From positions 4,961,001-5,025,000 of the forward strand of contig NZ_CP012676.1 in the NCBI RefSeq assembly GCF_001294575.1: a DNA stretch of 64,000 nucleotides, read 5' to 3'. Made by a program: the position numbers and the translations under genes. Shown here in pieces: positions 48,960 through 58,780 of the stretch (its first letter is position 1; every line of letters starts with the position of its first letter). The notes under the pieces are model-generated. The model did not search any database. It saw only the letters and a list, made by a program, of their open reading frames with translations, and was not told the DNA's origin. The DNA is from Pseudomonas versuta. GTDB lineage: Bacteria; Pseudomonadota; Gammaproteobacteria; Pseudomonadales; Pseudomonadaceae.

Positions 48960-49774
48960 GTGGCTTTGAGCAGTTGCTCCGGGGGCAACTGCCAAAACTG
49001 GTGATGTTCGATCTGGACGGCACCCTGATCGACTCGGTGCCGGATCTGGCAGTCGCCGTGGAGACCATGCTGCTCAAACTGGGCCGCCCGCCCGCAGGTA
49101 TTGAAAACGTGCGGATGTGGATTGGCAACGGCGCGCCAATGCTGGTGCGCCGGGCGCTTGCCGGCAACCTGGAGGCTTCGGGTGTCGATGATGCTCAAGC
49201 CGAGCAGGCGCTGGAAATTTTCATGGACGCCTACGATGGTGGCCATGAGCTGACCAGGGTTTACCCCGGCGTGCGCGAAAGCCTCAAGTGGCTGCAGAAG
49301 CAGGGCGTTGAAATGGCGCTGATTACCAACAAGCCCGAGCGCTTTGTGGCGCCTTTGCTGGACGAGTTGAAGCTGGGCCGGTTTTTCCGCTGGATCATTG
49401 GTGGAGACACCTTGCCGCAAAAAAAACCGGACCCGGCCGCGCTGTTATTCGTGATGAAAATGGCCAGTGTGACGCCAGCGCAGGCATTGTTTGTCGGTGA
49501 TTCGCGCAATGACGTACTGGCTGCCAAAGCCGCAGGCGTGAAATGTGTTGCTCTAAGTTATGGTTACAACCACGGCCGGCCGATTGAAGAAGAATCACCC
49601 GATATGGTGATCGATAACCTGCATGAGCTGATAGCCGGTTGCTTAGATTCTGCGCCTGAGATAACGTTGGCCAATTCCGTTCACCCCTCTCGAAGAGATT
49701 CCATCGTGGTGGTCACTCGCAAACTCTGGATGAAAGTTATCAAGGCCCTGGCCCGTTGGCGTTGGCGCGCCTGA
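48956..49774 (+). CDS. gph: Phosphoglycolate phosphatase Gph, with a trp leader peptide as its 3' end
   Basis: A 272-residue HAD phosphatase that removes 2-phosphoglycolate made in DNA repair. Motif I is [10 protein letters not shown], motif II ALITNKP, motifs [15 protein letters not shown] and VGDSRNDV. The conserved fold ends near residue 228; the remaining 45 residues are not part of a typical Gph. The very end, [14 protein letters not shown], reads as a trp leader peptide in the same frame. This suggests that the last codons of gph double as the translated attenuator leader of trpE. Start ATGA overlaps rpe. Confidence 0.95.
   Translation: MSGFEQLLRGQLPKLVMFDLDGTLIDSVPDLAVAVETMLLKLGRPPAGIENVRMWIGNGAPMLVRRALAGNLEASGVDDAQAEQALEIFMDAYDGGHELTRVYPGVRESLKWLQKQGVEMALITNKPERFVAPLLDELKLGRFFRWIIGGDTLPQKKPDPAALLFVMKMASVTPAQALFVGDSRNDVLAAKAAGVKCVALSYGYNHGRPIEEESPDMVIDNLHELIAGCLDSAPEITLANSVHPSRRDSIVVVTRKLWMKVIKALARWRWRA
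49706..49774 (+). promoter_or_regulatory. Candidate trp leader peptide, in frame with the gph 3' end
   Basis: From GTG 49706 or ATG 49730, in the gph frame, the coding ends [14 protein letters not shown] with Trp codons at 49757-49759 and 49763-49765 and one more just upstream. Both start options are weakly supplied with ribosome binding sites (GAAGAG before 49706). It ends 70 bases before trpE, with a GC-rich hairpin (49785-49798) in between, as expected of tryptophan attenuation, reported in P. putida for trp genes. Confidence 0.6.
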
Positions 49775-49784
49775 CTTGAATCTG

Positions 49785-49798
49785 GCCGGAGATCCGGC
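49785..49798 (+). terminator. Possible trp attenuator hairpin
   Basis: GCCGGA-GA-TCCGGC, 10 bases past the leader stop, followed by ACGTTTGC. The T-run is short, so it is only a candidate. Confidence 0.4.
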
Positions 49799-49844
49799 AC
49801 GTTTGCATACCTGACTGTTTGACCCTCAGACCACGAGGCACCTC

Positions 49845-51332
49845 ATGATCCGCGAAGAATTCCTGCGTTTGGCCGCTGCCGGCTACAACCGTATCCCGCT
49901 TGCACGTGAAACCCTTGCCGACTTCGACACGCCGTTGTCGATCTACCTGAAACTGGCCGATCAGCCCAACTCCTATTTGCTGGAGTCGGTGCAGGGCGGC
50001 GAGAAGTGGGGGCGCTATTCGATCATCGGCTTGCCGTGCCGCACCGTACTGCGTGTGCATGAGCAACAGATCCGGGTGACCCACGATGGCGTCGAGATCG
50101 AGTCCCTTGAAGCGGACGACCCGCTGACCTTCGTTGAAGAGTTCAAGGCCCGTTACAACGTACCGACCATCGCCGGGCTGCCGCGTTTCAACGGCGGGCT
50201 GGTGGGCTATTTTGGTTATGACTGCGTGCGCTACGTGGAGAAGCGTTTGGGCAAGTGCCCGAACCCGGATCCGCTGGGCGTGCCCGATATTTTGCTGATG
50301 GTATCGGACGCTGTGGTGGTGTTCGACAACCTGGCCGGCAAGATGCACGCAATCGTGCTGGTCGACCCTGCGCAGCCTGATGCCTACGACGAAGGCCAGG
50401 CCCGTCTTGAGGCACTCCTTGAACAGTTGCGTCAGCCGATCGCACCGCGTCGCGGCCTGGACTTCACACAGCAGCAAGCAGCCGATCCGGTGTTCCGTTC
50501 CAGTTTCACCCAGGCTGACTACGAAAAAGCAGTCGATACCATCAAGGACTACATCCTTGCGGGCGACTGCATGCAAGTAGTGCCGTCGCAGCGGATGTCC
50601 ATCGACTTCAAAGCTGCGCCGATTGATCTGTATCGCGCGCTGCGTTGCTTCAACCCGACGCCTTATATGTACTTCTTTAACTTTGGTGACTTCCACGTGG
50701 TGGGCAGTTCGCCGGAAGTCCTGGTGCGGGTCGAAGACAACTTGATTACCGTGCGCCCGATTGCCGGTACGCGTCCCCGTGGTGCAACTGAAGAGGCTGA
50801 TCTGGCGCTGGAGAAAGACCTGCTCAGTGATGACAAGGAAATCGCCGAACACTTGATGCTGATTGATCTTGGTCGCAATGACACGGGCCGTGTTTCTGAA
50901 ATCGGTTCGGTCAGGCTCACCGAAAAAATGGTCATCGAGCGTTACTCCAACGTGATGCACATTGTGTCCAACGTCACCGGCCAGCTCAAAAGCGGGCTGA
51001 CGGCAATGGATGCGCTGCGGGCGATTCTTCCGGCGGGTACTTTGTCCGGCGCACCGAAAATTCGTGCGATGGAAATTATCGACGAGCTGGAGCCGGTCAA
51101 GCGCGGTGTATATGGCGGCGCAGTCGGTTACTTCGCCTGGAACGGCAATATGGACACGGCCATCGCGATTCGTACCGCGGTGATCAAGAACGGTGAGTTG
51201 CACGTGCAAGCCGGCGGCGGCATTGTCGCTGACTCGGTACCGGCCCTGGAGTGGGAAGAGACGCTGAACAAACGCCGCGCGATGTTTCGTGCCGTAGCGC
51301 TCGCTGAACAAACCCCCGCGTCCGACGCCTGA
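49845..51332 (+). CDS. trpE: Anthranilate synthase component I TrpE
   Basis: A 495-residue enzyme that converts chorismate and ammonia to anthranilate. Feedback-binding segment [19 protein letters not shown] (19) and the chorismate-binding C-terminal domain ([36 protein letters not shown]) are present. Length normal. The GAGG ribosome binding site stands at 49835-49838. It is followed by trpG after only 11 bases, unlike P. aeruginosa where a pyocin gene cluster intervenes. Confidence 0.97.
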   Translation: MIREEFLRLAAAGYNRIPLARETLADFDTPLSIYLKLADQPNSYLLESVQGGEKWGRYSIIGLPCRTVLRVHEQQIRVTHDGVEIESLEADDPLTFVEEFKARYNVPTIAGLPRFNGGLVGYFGYDCVRYVEKRLGKCPNPDPLGVPDILLMVSDAVVVFDNLAGKMHAIVLVDPAQPDAYDEGQARLEALLEQLRQPIAPRRGLDFTQQQAADPVFRSSFTQADYEKAVDTIKDYILAGDCMQVVPSQRMSIDFKAAPIDLYRALRCFNPTPYMYFFNFGDFHVVGSSPEVLVRVEDNLITVRPIAGTRPRGATEEADLALEKDLLSDDKEIAEHLMLIDLGRNDTGRVSEIGSVRLTEKMVIERYSNVMHIVSNVTGQLKSGLTAMDALRAILPAGTLSGAPKIRAMEIIDELEPVKRGVYGGAVGYFAWNGNMDTAIAIRTAVIKNGELHVQAGGGIVADSVPALEWEETLNKRRAMFRAVALAEQTPASDA

Positions 51333-51343
51333 GGAGCTTTGCC

Positions 51344-51937
51344 ATGTTGCTGATGATCGATAACTACGACTCTTTTACCTACAACGTTGTGCAGTACCTC
51401 GGCGAGCTGGGTGCCGAGGTCAAGGTGGTGCGCAATGATGAGCTGACCATCGCCCAGATCGAAGCGCTCAAGCCTGAACGCATTGTGGTCTCGCCCGGCC
51501 CGTGTACGCCGAACGAGGCGGGCATCTCGTTGCAAGCCATCAAATACTTTGCCGGCAAGCTGCCGATTCTGGGTGTATGCCTGGGGCACCAGTCCATCGG
51601 GCAGGCCTTCGGTGGTGATGTGGTTCGCGCCCGGCAAGTGATGCACGGTAAAACCAGTCCGGTGTATCACCTTGATACCGGGGTGTTCGAGGGATTGAAC
51701 AACCCGCTGACCGTGACCCGTTACCACTCGCTGGTGGTCAAGCGTGAAACTTTGCCTGACTGCCTGGAGCTGACTGCGTGGACACAACACGCCGATGGTT
51801 CGGTAGATGAAATCATGGGTTTGCGCCACAAAACGCTGAACATCGAAGGGGTGCAATTTCACCCCGAATCGATCCTGACCGAACAAGGTCATGAACTGTT
51901 TGCCAACTTTCTTAAACAAACCGGCGGCACGCGCTAA
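51344..51937 (+). CDS. trpG: Anthranilate synthase component II TrpG (glutamine amidotransferase)
   Basis: A 197-residue class I glutamine amidotransferase that feeds ammonia to TrpE. Starts [19 protein letters not shown]; oxyanion segment GPCTPNEAG; nucleophile Cys in [10 protein letters not shown]; catalytic His-Glu in [12 protein letters not shown] precedes the start. It may also serve 4-amino-4-deoxychorismate synthase with PabB, as trpG-like proteins often do, but the context here favours tryptophan. Confidence 0.96.
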   Translation: MLLMIDNYDSFTYNVVQYLGELGAEVKVVRNDELTIAQIEALKPERIVVSPGPCTPNEAGISLQAIKYFAGKLPILGVCLGHQSIGQAFGGDVVRARQVMHGKTSPVYHLDTGVFEGLNNPLTVTRYHSLVVKRETLPDCLELTAWTQHADGSVDEIMGLRHKTLNIEGVQFHPESILTEQGHELFANFLKQTGGTR

Positions 51938-51946
51938 GGACTTTAT

Positions 51947-52996
51947 ATGGATATCAAGACTGCCCTGAACCGTATCGTCGGTCATCTGGATCTGACCACC
52001 GAAGAAATGCGCGATGTGATGCGCGACATCATGACCGGTCAGTGCACCGAGGCGCAGATTGGCGCGTTCATGATGGGCATGCGCATGAAAAGCGAAAGCA
52101 TCGACGAGATCGTCGGTGCCGTAACAGTCATGCGCGAGCTGGCCGACAAGGTTGAACTCAAGACCCTGGACGGCGTGGTCGACATTGTCGGCACTGGCGG
52201 CGATGGCGCGAATATCTTTAACGTCTCCACAGCTTCCGCCCTGGTGATTGCGGCCGCAGGCTGCACTGTTGCCAAACACGGTAACCGCGCGGTGTCGGGC
52301 AAAAGCGGCAGCGCTGATTTGCTGGAAGCGGCCGGGGTGTATTTGAACCTGACGCCGGTGCAGGTCGCCCGTTGTATCGACAGTGTGGGCATCGGTTTCA
52401 TGTTTGCCCAATCCCATCACGGCGCCATGAAGCACGCGGCCATCCCGCGTCGCGATCTGGGCTTGCGTACTCTGTTCAACATGCTTGGCCCGCTTACGAA
52501 TCCGGCTGGCGTTGTGCATCAGGTCGTAGGCGTATTCAACCAGGCACTGTGCCGGCCGCTGGCTGAAGTCTTGCAGCGACTGGGAAGCAAGCATGTGCTG
52601 GTGGTGCATTCGCAAGATGGCCTGGACGAGTTCAGCCTGGCGGCACCGACCTTTGTTGCAGAGTTGAACAAGGGTGAAATTACTGAGTATTGGGTGCAGC
52701 CTGAAGACTTTGGTATCAAGAGCCAGACCCTGTTTGGCCTGGTGGTCGATAGCCCGGAAGAATCGCTGGAATTGATCCGTGACGCCTTGGGCCGTCGCAA
52801 AACAGAAGCAGGCCAGAAGGCCGCTGAGATGATCGTGCTCAATGCCGGGGCCGCGTTGTATGCCGCTGATCTTGCCTACACTCTCAAAGAGGGTGTGGCT
52901 TTGGCTCACGATGCGCTGCATACAGGTCTGGCTCGGGAAAAACTCGAAGAGCTGGGCGCCTTTACCGCGATCTTCAAGCAGGAGAATCAAGCATGA
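51947..52996 (+). CDS. trpD: Anthranilate phosphoribosyltransferase TrpD
   Basis: A 349-residue enzyme that joins anthranilate and PRPP. It has the PRPP-binding [22 protein letters not shown] motif near residue 80, the [18 protein letters not shown] block, and the anthranilate-site segment [20 protein letters not shown]. Nine bases after trpG and overlapping trpC by four bases. Full length and unfused; in enterics this enzyme is fused to TrpG. Confidence 0.97.
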   Translation: MDIKTALNRIVGHLDLTTEEMRDVMRDIMTGQCTEAQIGAFMMGMRMKSESIDEIVGAVTVMRELADKVELKTLDGVVDIVGTGGDGANIFNVSTASALVIAAAGCTVAKHGNRAVSGKSGSADLLEAAGVYLNLTPVQVARCIDSVGIGFMFAQSHHGAMKHAAIPRRDLGLRTLFNMLGPLTNPAGVVHQVVGVFNQALCRPLAEVLQRLGSKHVLVVHSQDGLDEFSLAAPTFVAELNKGEITEYWVQPEDFGIKSQTLFGLVVDSPEESLELIRDALGRRKTEAGQKAAEMIVLNAGAALYAADLAYTLKEGVALAHDALHTGLAREKLEELGAFTAIFKQENQA

Positions 52997-53829
52997 GTGT
53001 GCCTACCGTTCTGGAAAATATTCTGGCACGCAAAGTTCAGGAAGTGGCCGAGCGCAGCGCTCGTGTAAGCCTGGCTGAACTTGAACGTATGGCGGCTCAG
53101 GCTGACCCGGTGCGCGGCTTCGCCAGGGCCATGCTGGCGCAGGCCAAGTTGAAACAGCCTGCGGTAATCGCTGAAATCAAAAAAGCTTCGCCAAGCAAGG
53201 GCGTAATTCGCGAGCATTTTGTGCCTGCCGAAATTGCCGTTAGTTATGAAAAAGGCGGTGCTACATGCCTGTCTGTCCTGACTGACATTGACTATTTCCT
53301 CGGCGCCGATCAGTACCTGCAGCAAGCTCGCGCTGCTTGCAAGCTGCCGGTGATTCGCAAGGACTTCATGATCGACCCGTACCAGATCGTCGAAGCCCGC
53401 GCGTTGGGTGCCGACTGCGTACTGTTGATAGTCTCTGCGCTTGATGATGTGAAGATGGCTGAGCTGGCTGCAGTTGCCAAAAGCGTTGGGCTTGATGTGC
53501 TGGTCGAAGTGCATGATGGTGATGAACTCGATCGTGCGCTCAAAACCCTCGACACGCCGTTGGTGGGGATCAATAACCGTAACCTGCATACCTTTGATGT
53601 CAGCCTGGAAACCACGCTGGATCTGTTGCCACGTGTTCCACGTGATCGATTGGTCATTACCGAGAGCGGGATTCTCAACCGCGCGGATGTGGAACTGATG
53701 GAAATCAGCGAAGTGTATTCGTTCCTGGTGGGCGAAGCCTTTATGCGTGCAGAGAACCCGGGTAATGAACTGCAGCGCTTGTTCTTCCCTGAGCGGGTTG
53801 TACAAGTCACGGGCTCTACGCTGGATTGA
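52993..53829 (+). CDS. trpC: Indole-3-glycerol phosphate synthase TrpC
   Basis: A 278-residue TIM barrel that closes the indole ring. Catalytic Lys in [11 protein letters not shown], the second lysine in [13 protein letters not shown], and phosphate-binding blocks [11 protein letters not shown] and SGI. Not fused to TrpF. Last gene of trpEGDC; REP-like sequence follows. Confidence 0.97.
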   Translation: MSVPTVLENILARKVQEVAERSARVSLAELERMAAQADPVRGFARAMLAQAKLKQPAVIAEIKKASPSKGVIREHFVPAEIAVSYEKGGATCLSVLTDIDYFLGADQYLQQARAACKLPVIRKDFMIDPYQIVEARALGADCVLLIVSALDDVKMAELAAVAKSVGLDVLVEVHDGDELDRALKTLDTPLVGINNRNLHTFDVSLETTLDLLPRVPRDRLVITESGILNRADVELMEISEVYSFLVGEAFMRAENPGNELQRLFFPERVVQVTGSTLD

Positions 53830-53835
53830 CCGGCT

Positions 53836-53908
53836 CTGCAGGAGCAAGCTTACTCGCGATGGCAGCAGCGCGGCTTTGAAGTTGAGCCGGGTTGCCTGCA
53901 TCGCGAGA
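53836..53908. repeat. Degenerate REP pair of the GTAGGAGCAAGCTTGCTCGC class
   Basis: GCAGGAGCAAGCTTACTCGCGAT (53838-53860; first part) and the inverse end GCATCGCGAG (53898-53907) bound a region of partial inverse complementarity between trpC and the lipoate-ligase-like gene. The family core is recognisable but eroded. Confidence 0.55.
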
Positions 53909-53937
53909 CAATTGGTTTGTGCCAGACAAGGACACCT

Positions 53938-54639
53938 ATGCCCCTCATCCAGCAACTCAGCGTAGAAGCAGGCCTCAAGGCCGAGCAGGATTTACTGGCG
54001 TCAGTGTGTGCGGGTGAGCTGGACGCTGGCGTCTTGTTCTGGCAACCCACGGACCGTGCCCTGGTGATGCCGCGTCGCTTGAGCCGGTTATCGGGTTTCG
54101 AGCAGGCCAGTCTGGAACTGGCGGCCAGTGGCTGGCCCATATTGTTGCGTGAAACCGGCGGCGAGCCGGTGCCTCAGTCAGCGTCGACAATCAACATCGC
54201 TCTGGTCTATGCGCCCGCGCGTGCTGAAGGTGATCATGGGCGTATCGAAACGGCCTATCGCCGGTTGTGTGAGCCGATCTGCGATTTATTGACAGAACTG
54301 GGGGGCGAGGCGTCTTTGGGCGAAATTGAAGGCGCATTTTGCGATGGCCGTTTCAACGTTAACCTGGACGCGCGAAAGCTGGTCGGCACCGCTCAGCGTT
54401 GGCGCCAGAGTCAGGGCGGGCAACGGCCAGTCGGTCTGGTCCACGGCGCGTTACTGGTTGAGAACGAACGTGACTCGATGGTAGCTGCGGTCAATCGGTT
54501 CAATCAGTTGTGCGACCTGGATCAGCGCTGTCGTGCCGAGAGTCATATCGCACTGCATGAAGTGTTTGGTGCACCCGATTTCTTTGAGCGTTTGAGCGCC
54601 AGTTACCAGCTGATTCTGGCGCCCTTGCTGAAACCTTAG
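53938..54639 (+). CDS. Lipoate-protein ligase A-like protein
   Basis: A 233-residue member of the biotin/lipoyl ligase fold. Visible blocks: [11 protein letters not shown] (the family substrate loop RxTGGxxV), [22 protein letters not shown] with the candidate catalytic Lys, and LVHGALLV. These match LplA/LipL-type acyltransferases. Its own substrate (octanoate, lipoate or another acyl) is not known. ATG 53938 with AAGGA upstream is chosen. It shares four bases with the convergent vfr stop. It lies between the trp operon and vfr in many pseudomonads, but no functional link is evident. Confidence 0.78.
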   Translation: MPLIQQLSVEAGLKAEQDLLASVCAGELDAGVLFWQPTDRALVMPRRLSRLSGFEQASLELAASGWPILLRETGGEPVPQSASTINIALVYAPARAEGDHGRIETAYRRLCEPICDLLTELGGEASLGEIEGAFCDGRFNVNLDARKLVGTAQRWRQSQGGQRPVGLVHGALLVENERDSMVAAVNRFNQLCDLDQRCRAESHIALHEVFGAPDFFERLSASYQLILAPLLKP

Positions 54640-55280
54640 CGTGTACCGAACACCACCATGGTTTTACCTTTGACGTTTACCAGGTTCTGTTCTTCAAGAT
54701 CCTTGAGCACGCGCCCTACCATCTCACGCGAACAACCGACAATTCTGCCGATCTCCTGACGGGTGATCTTGATTTGCATGCCGTCCGGGTGAGTCATCGC
54801 GTCGGGTTGCTTGCACAGTTCCAACAGGCAGCGGGCGACTCGTCCGGTTACGTCAAAAAATGCCAGATCTCCGACTTTGCGCGTGGTGTTGCGCAGTCGT
54901 TGGGCTATCTGGCCGCTGATTGCGTAAAGAATTTCCGGTTCTTGCTGAACATACTCTCTGAATTTCGCGTAGCTGATTTCTGCTATCTCGCACTCAGTCT
55001 TGGCGCGAACCCATGCGCTGCGGGCCTGCTCTTGTCCGGGCTGCTCAAAAAGACTCAATTCGCCAATGAAGTCGCCGGGGTTGAGATAAGCAATGATCAT
55101 CTCTCGGCCATCATCGTCCTCAATCACAATCGTGACCGAGCCTTTGATAATGAAAAACAGTGTGTGTGAGTTCTCTCCGGCGCAGATGATGTTGTTCTTG
55201 GTCTGGAAGCGTCTGCGTTGGCACTGAGTCAAAAATTTGTCGAAGTTCTTGATCTTGGGTATGGGAGTAAAAGCAACCAT
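54636..55280 (-). CDS. vfr: Vfr/CRP-family cAMP-dependent regulator
   Basis: A 214-residue Crp homologue: cAMP-binding domain with [20 protein letters not shown], the phosphate-binding cassette [19 protein letters not shown], and a C-terminal helix-turn-helix [28 protein letters not shown]. aeruginosa Vfr of the same length is a virulence regulator; in P. putida the equivalent gene is named crp, so the role differs by species. ATG 55280 with GGGAT upstream is chosen over an earlier codon. Divergent from osmC. Confidence 0.93.
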   Translation of the reverse strand: MVAFTPIPKIKNFDKFLTQCQRRRFQTKNNIICAGENSHTLFFIIKGSVTIVIEDDDGREMIIAYLNPGDFIGELSLFEQPGQEQARSAWVRAKTECEIAEISYAKFREYVQQEPEILYAISGQIAQRLRNTTRKVGDLAFFDVTGRVARCLLELCKQPDAMTHPDGMQIKITRQEIGRIVGCSREMVGRVLKDLEEQNLVNVKGKTMVVFGTR

Positions 55281-55507
55281 GGTTGTATCCCGAAACATGC
55301 ACAGTAAGGGTTGTATCTATTTTTTTATAACGCGCTGGCTGCCTGGCGCCAGTGATTTGGCGCAAGCTTAACAGACAGATTCTTTACGGTTGTCAGAATT
55401 TTCCTGATGCGTCATGCCGGATTGAATAAAGGTTGCAGCGTGGCGGGCGCTCGGTTTCGGGTGCTGTGCTAAGCTGGCGCCCCTTTTAAATCAGTGGAGT
55501 CTGGGCG

Positions 55508-55930
55508 ATGAAGGCACGCATTCAATGGGCTGGCGAAGCCATGTTTCTAGGCGAGTCGGGCAGCGGCCACGTCGTTGTGATGGACGGTCCTCCCGAGAGT
55601 GGTGGTCGTAACTTGGGTGTTCGGCCGATGGAAATGCTTCTGCTGGGGCTGGGCGGTTGCAGCAACTTCGATGTTGTCAGCATCCTCAAGAAGTCGCGTC
55701 AGGCAGTTGAGAGTTGCGAAGCCTTCCTGGAAGCCGAGCGCGCCACTGAAGACCCTAAAGTGTTTACCAAGATTCATCTGCACTTTGTGGTTAAAGGCCG
55801 CGGCTTGAAAGAAGCTCAGGTTAAACGTGCCATCGAACTGTCTGCCGAAAAGTATTGCTCAGCGTCGATCATGCTTGGCGCCGCTGGTGTGGCCATCAGC
55901 CATGATTATGAAATCATTGAGTTGGGCTGA
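55508..55930 (+). CDS. OsmC-family protein
   Basis: A 140-residue OsmC-like protein with the typical first cysteine in LLGLGGCSNFDVVSIL and the second in AEKYCSASIMLG, separated as in organic-hydroperoxide reductases. Full length. The paralogue-level assignment (OsmC, Ohr or YhfA) cannot be made surely; the sequence ISHDYEIIELG at the end resembles YhfA-type. Divergent from vfr, with GGAG upstream of the ATG and a bidirectional terminator after it. Confidence 0.88.
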   Translation: MKARIQWAGEAMFLGESGSGHVVVMDGPPESGGRNLGVRPMEMLLLGLGGCSNFDVVSILKKSRQAVESCEAFLEAERATEDPKVFTKIHLHFVVKGRGLKEAQVKRAIELSAEKYCSASIMLGAAGVAISHDYEIIELG

Positions 55931-56076
55931 GTCGCCATTGCGAAGCGCTTTACAGCTGGATATTCACCTGTTCAGCGATGTCACCAGAAATCGTTCGGTT
56001 GGACAGCGTGTTCATCTGAAGCACGCAATGCATGAGATCTTTTCCCCGCGCAACAGGGCGTAAGGTTTCAGGAATA

Positions 56077-56112
56077 AAAAAGGCGGCTACCGAGAGGTAG
56101 CCGCCTTTTTAT
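56077..56112. terminator. Bidirectional terminator between osmC and coq7
   Basis: AAAAGGCGGCTACC and GGTAGCCGCCTTTT are perfect inverse repeats (14 bp, 4-base loop), with A-run and T-run on the two sides, so it can end transcripts of both convergent genes. Confidence 0.95.
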
Positions 56113-56164
56113 TTGCATGGGAGCTGGCAAGCCAGCACATGCAGTGTTCCAGCGGTAGTTTCAG

Positions 56165-56812
56165 TCAGAAGCGGTAGGTGCTTTTGGTCATGACTTTGGC
56201 CATCAGGCTCATGCCGAACTTCACTGGAGCAGGGAAGCGGAATCCGCCGGCACTGAGTGCAGACTCGGCATGTTGTTCTTCGTCGATGCGCATCTGTTCG
56301 AGGATCGCCCGCGATTTCTCATCTTCCGCAGGCAGTTGCTCAAGATGTTCGTTGAGGTGTTTGCACACTTGATCCTCGGTGGCGGCAACAAACCCGAGGC
56401 TGACTTTGTCGCTGATCAATCCTGCCGCAGCCCCTATCCCGAAGGACATGCCGTAAAACAGTGGATTGAGCACACTTGGATGGCTGCCCAGTTGGCGGAT
56501 GCGTTGTTCGCACCAGGCCAGATGGTCAATTTCTTCTTCTGCGGCGTGCTCCATGGCCTGGCGCACATGCGGCAGTTTGGCGGTCAGGGCCTGGCCTTGA
56601 TACAAGGCCTGGGCACAGACTTCACCGGTATGGTTGATGCGCATTAACCCGGCAACATGGCGGCTTGCCTGGTCGTCCAGCGGGTTTTCAGGCTTGACGA
56701 TGGCTGGCGACGGGCGATGAGGCTGGCCGCTGAACGGCAGCAAGGTGCGCAGCGCCGTGTCGGCTTGTAACAGAAGACGGTCAATCGGCGAGTAGTGACG
56801 TTGGGTAGTCAT
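56165..56812 (-). CDS. coq7: 2-polyprenyl-3-methyl-6-methoxy-1,4-benzoquinol hydroxylase Coq7
   Basis: A 215-residue di-iron carboxylate protein of ubiquinone synthesis. Iron ligands are in [46 protein letters not shown] and [10 protein letters not shown], the usual four-helix ExxH pattern. Pseudomonads use Coq7 for the C6 hydroxylation done by UbiF in E. coli. Full length. Convergent with osmC. Confidence 0.95.
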   Translation of the reverse strand: MTTQRHYSPIDRLLLQADTALRTLLPFSGQPHRPSPAIVKPENPLDDQASRHVAGLMRINHTGEVCAQALYQGQALTAKLPHVRQAMEHAAEEEIDHLAWCEQRIRQLGSHPSVLNPLFYGMSFGIGAAAGLISDKVSLGFVAATEDQVCKHLNEHLEQLPAEDEKSRAILEQMRIDEEQHAESALSAGGFRFPAPVKFGMSLMAKVMTKSTYRF

Positions 56813-56889
56813 GCTTACCTCCGGAAAAAATCACGGCGGTCAGTTTACCCCAATCGCGCGCACAGGGTTTGCGCTGGATCATCGGTGAA

Positions 56890-56911
56890 CGTGGGAGCCG
56901 GGCGGCGCCCA
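56890..56911 (-). terminator. Hairpin after hinT, possible terminator
   Basis: GTGGG-GCC and GGC-CCCAC pair with one mismatch, 22 bases past the hinT stop. T-run poor. Confidence 0.4.
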
Positions 56912-56932
56912 CGATTGAATGCGGTTATTCAA

Positions 56933-57271
56933 TCAGCCCGGCGGCCAGTTCATCTGGCGCTGACCCAGTACATGCATGTGAATGTGGTAGACCGTTTGGC
57001 CACCCTGCTCGTTGCAGTTCATCACAACGCGGAAACCGTCTTCACAACCCAGCTCTTTGGCAAGACGTTGTGCGGTAAACAGGACATGCCCCATCAGTGG
57101 CTTGTCTTCTTCGGTCAGGTCGTTGAGGGTGCGGATCGGTTTTTTGGGAATGACCAGAAAATGGATCGGCGCTTGTGGGGCAATATCGTGAAATGCCAGC
57201 ACCTGATCATCTTCGTAGATGATCTTGGCGGGTATTTCACGGTTGATGATTTTGGTGAACAGAGTATCCAA
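56933..57271 (-). CDS. hinT: HinT-like histidine triad nucleotide-binding protein
   Basis: A 112-residue HIT-family purine nucleoside phosphoramidase. Signature MDTLFTKIINREIPAKIIYED and the histidine triad HIHMHVL (HxHxH). It hydrolyses AMP-lysine and AMP-amine type bonds; biological substrates uncertain. Standard length, its own transcription unit between an SDR and coq7. Confidence 0.95.
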   Translation of the reverse strand: MDTLFTKIINREIPAKIIYEDDQVLAFHDIAPQAPIHFLVIPKKPIRTLNDLTEEDKPLMGHVLFTAQRLAKELGCEDGFRVVMNCNEQGGQTVYHIHMHVLGQRQMNWPPG

Positions 57272-57337
57272 AGCTGTGTCTCCGTGAGTGAAGTCCGGTC
57301 CGAGTGTACTCAGGGGCGCGGATTACGCCCAGTGCGG

Positions 57338-58126
57338 TTAACGCGGGCAGTAGGATTTGTTGATTCCTGCGGCTATTTTTCGCGTCATCCAGCGTGAGAG
57401 GACGCGAGGAATGCGGGTTATCCAGCGATTGCGCCGGCCGGGAATGATGATGGCCTTGTTTTTCTCCAGCGCACGTACGGTATAGAGCGCAACTTCTTCG
57501 GGCGTCATGGCGCCTTCGCTTTGCTTGACCTTGTCGGCGTTCATTTTGGCTGCGTCGAAAAAGCGGGTCCGCGTGATACCGGGGCAAAGTACCGAGACCT
57601 TGATCCCGGTTTTCTTCACTTCTTCGCGCAAGCCTTCGGAGAAATGCAGCACGTACGCTTTACTGGCGAAGTAAGTGCTGAGCCAGGGCCCTGGCTGGAA
57701 GGCTGCAATGGAGGACACATTGAGGATTTGCCCGCCACCCTGGACCGCCATCATGTTGCCGATGGCATGACATAAACGGGTGAGCGCCAGCACGTTGAGC
57801 TCGATCAGGTCTTGTTCGGCGCTCCAGTCGTGAGCCAGGAAGGGGCCGCAGGTGCCAATGCCCGCGCAATTGACCAGCAGATCGATCTGGCGATCGCCTT
57901 CTTCGAGTTCAAGTAAAAATCCGGAAAGACGCAGCGGCTCGCCAAGGTCGCAGGCACGGAACAGTACTTCTACGCCGAAACGCTGGGTCAACTCCAGCGC
58001 AATGCTTTCCAGCGCGTCCCGTTGGCGGGCCACAAGAATCAGGCTGCGCCCGCGGCGGGCGAGGGCTTCGGCCAGAGCCAGGCCAATGCCGCTGGAGGCG
58101 CCAGTGATTAAAGCGTAACGGGTCAT
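57338..58126 (-). CDS. Short-chain dehydrogenase/reductase
   Basis: A 262-residue classical SDR. TGASSGIG (residues 8-15) binds NAD(P); NCAGIG, the serine in LNVSSIAA and the YFASK active-site motif follow; ARQRD near residue 35 suggests NADP. The C-terminal basic extension (ALEKNKAIIIPGRRNRWITRIPRVLSR in part) resembles the DltE/YqjQ group that may associate with membranes. Substrate unknown. ATG 58126 with GGAG is chosen over a start 21 codons earlier. Confidence 0.88.
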   Translation of the reverse strand: MTRYALITGASSGIGLALAEALARRGRSLILVARQRDALESIALELTQRFGVEVLFRACDLGEPLRLSGFLLELEEGDRQIDLLVNCAGIGTCGPFLAHDWSAEQDLIELNVLALTRLCHAIGNMMAVQGGGQILNVSSIAAFQPGPWLSTYFASKAYVLHFSEGLREEVKKTGIKVSVLCPGITRTRFFDAAKMNADKVKQSEGAMTPEEVALYTVRALEKNKAIIIPGRRNRWITRIPRVLSRWMTRKIAAGINKSYCPR

Positions 58127-58202
58127 GTTGTTCTCCATCGCAACGGTGCAGTCCGGTGACAATGATGTCCCTGGCGTTAGCGCGTTCATTTAGACGCGCA
58201 GT

Positions 58203-58718
58203 CTACAGGCTGTTGCTGTTGGCTGCGTTGATCAACGAGTCCTGCAGGCCCAGAGCCATGGTGGCGATCAGGGTGAAAATACCCAACACCATGAGAACAA
58301 TGCTGATCCAGGCCAGAACTTTTACCGCGGTGCTGTTGGGCGGGGGTGGCAAACCGTACTTGTTGGGCCCCGGAGTACCGGGCATTAACAGCATCGCAAG
58401 CGTTAGCACCAGATTGGCCACCGGCACCAGGTGCAGCAACAGCATCCACGCGGACCAGTTAAGATCGTGCAGGCGTTGCGCATTGATTCTGAGGTGGACT
58501 ACCACGAAGGCGAGCGTCAGCGTCGCGCCAAAGGTTATGGCCAGAGTGGGGGATACCTTGGTCGCGAGCAGCACCAGCACTATGACAATGCCGGCGCTGG
58601 CTCCCAGAATCAGGCTCCAGGCCAGCAGGCGCATGCGTCCGATCCGGCCGCTGAACCCCAGGGGGTCTAGTGTCGCGTAGTGTTCTTGGGGCGATTTCTC
58701 CAGGTTGAGCTCTGTCAT
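58203..58718 (-). CDS. DUF805-family membrane protein
   Basis: A 171-residue inner-membrane protein of family DUF805: GFSGRIGRMRLLAWSLIL, then RLHDLNWSAWMLLLHLVPVANLVLTLAMLLMPG and a final helix. Four hydrophobic segments; the RLHD motif between helices two and three is characteristic. Function unknown. ATG 58718 has AAGGA upstream. It starts 27 bases after a terminator, so it is a separate unit. Confidence 0.85.
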   Translation of the reverse strand: MTELNLEKSPQEHYATLDPLGFSGRIGRMRLLAWSLILGASAGIVIVLVLLATKVSPTLAITFGATLTLAFVVVHLRINAQRLHDLNWSAWMLLLHLVPVANLVLTLAMLLMPGTPGPNKYGLPPPPNSTAVKVLAWISIVLMVLGIFTLIATMALGLQDSLINAANSNSL

Positions 58719-58745
58719 GCTGGCTTCCTTGTCCGGGTGTTTTAA

Positions 58746-58773
58746 CAAAAAGCCCGCCATGGTTGGCGGGCTT
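58746..58773 (-). terminator. Terminator of the nitronate monooxygenase gene
   Basis: AAGCCCGCCA and TGGCGGGCTT pair perfectly (10 bp, 4-base loop) and are followed on the minus strand by TTTGTT, eight bases after the stop of the gene at 58781. Confidence 0.9.
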
Positions 58774-58780
58774 GGGAGTG

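Noticed and set aside
49740..51311. 523-codon frame opposite trpE
   Set aside because: Same antisense pattern; the trpE frame has all expected family motifs.
51128..52990. 620-codon open frame on the minus strand opposite trpE-trpG-trpD
   Set aside because: Spans three well-supported genes on the other strand; composition is of the antisense type (many His, Gln, Val) and no motif is seen.
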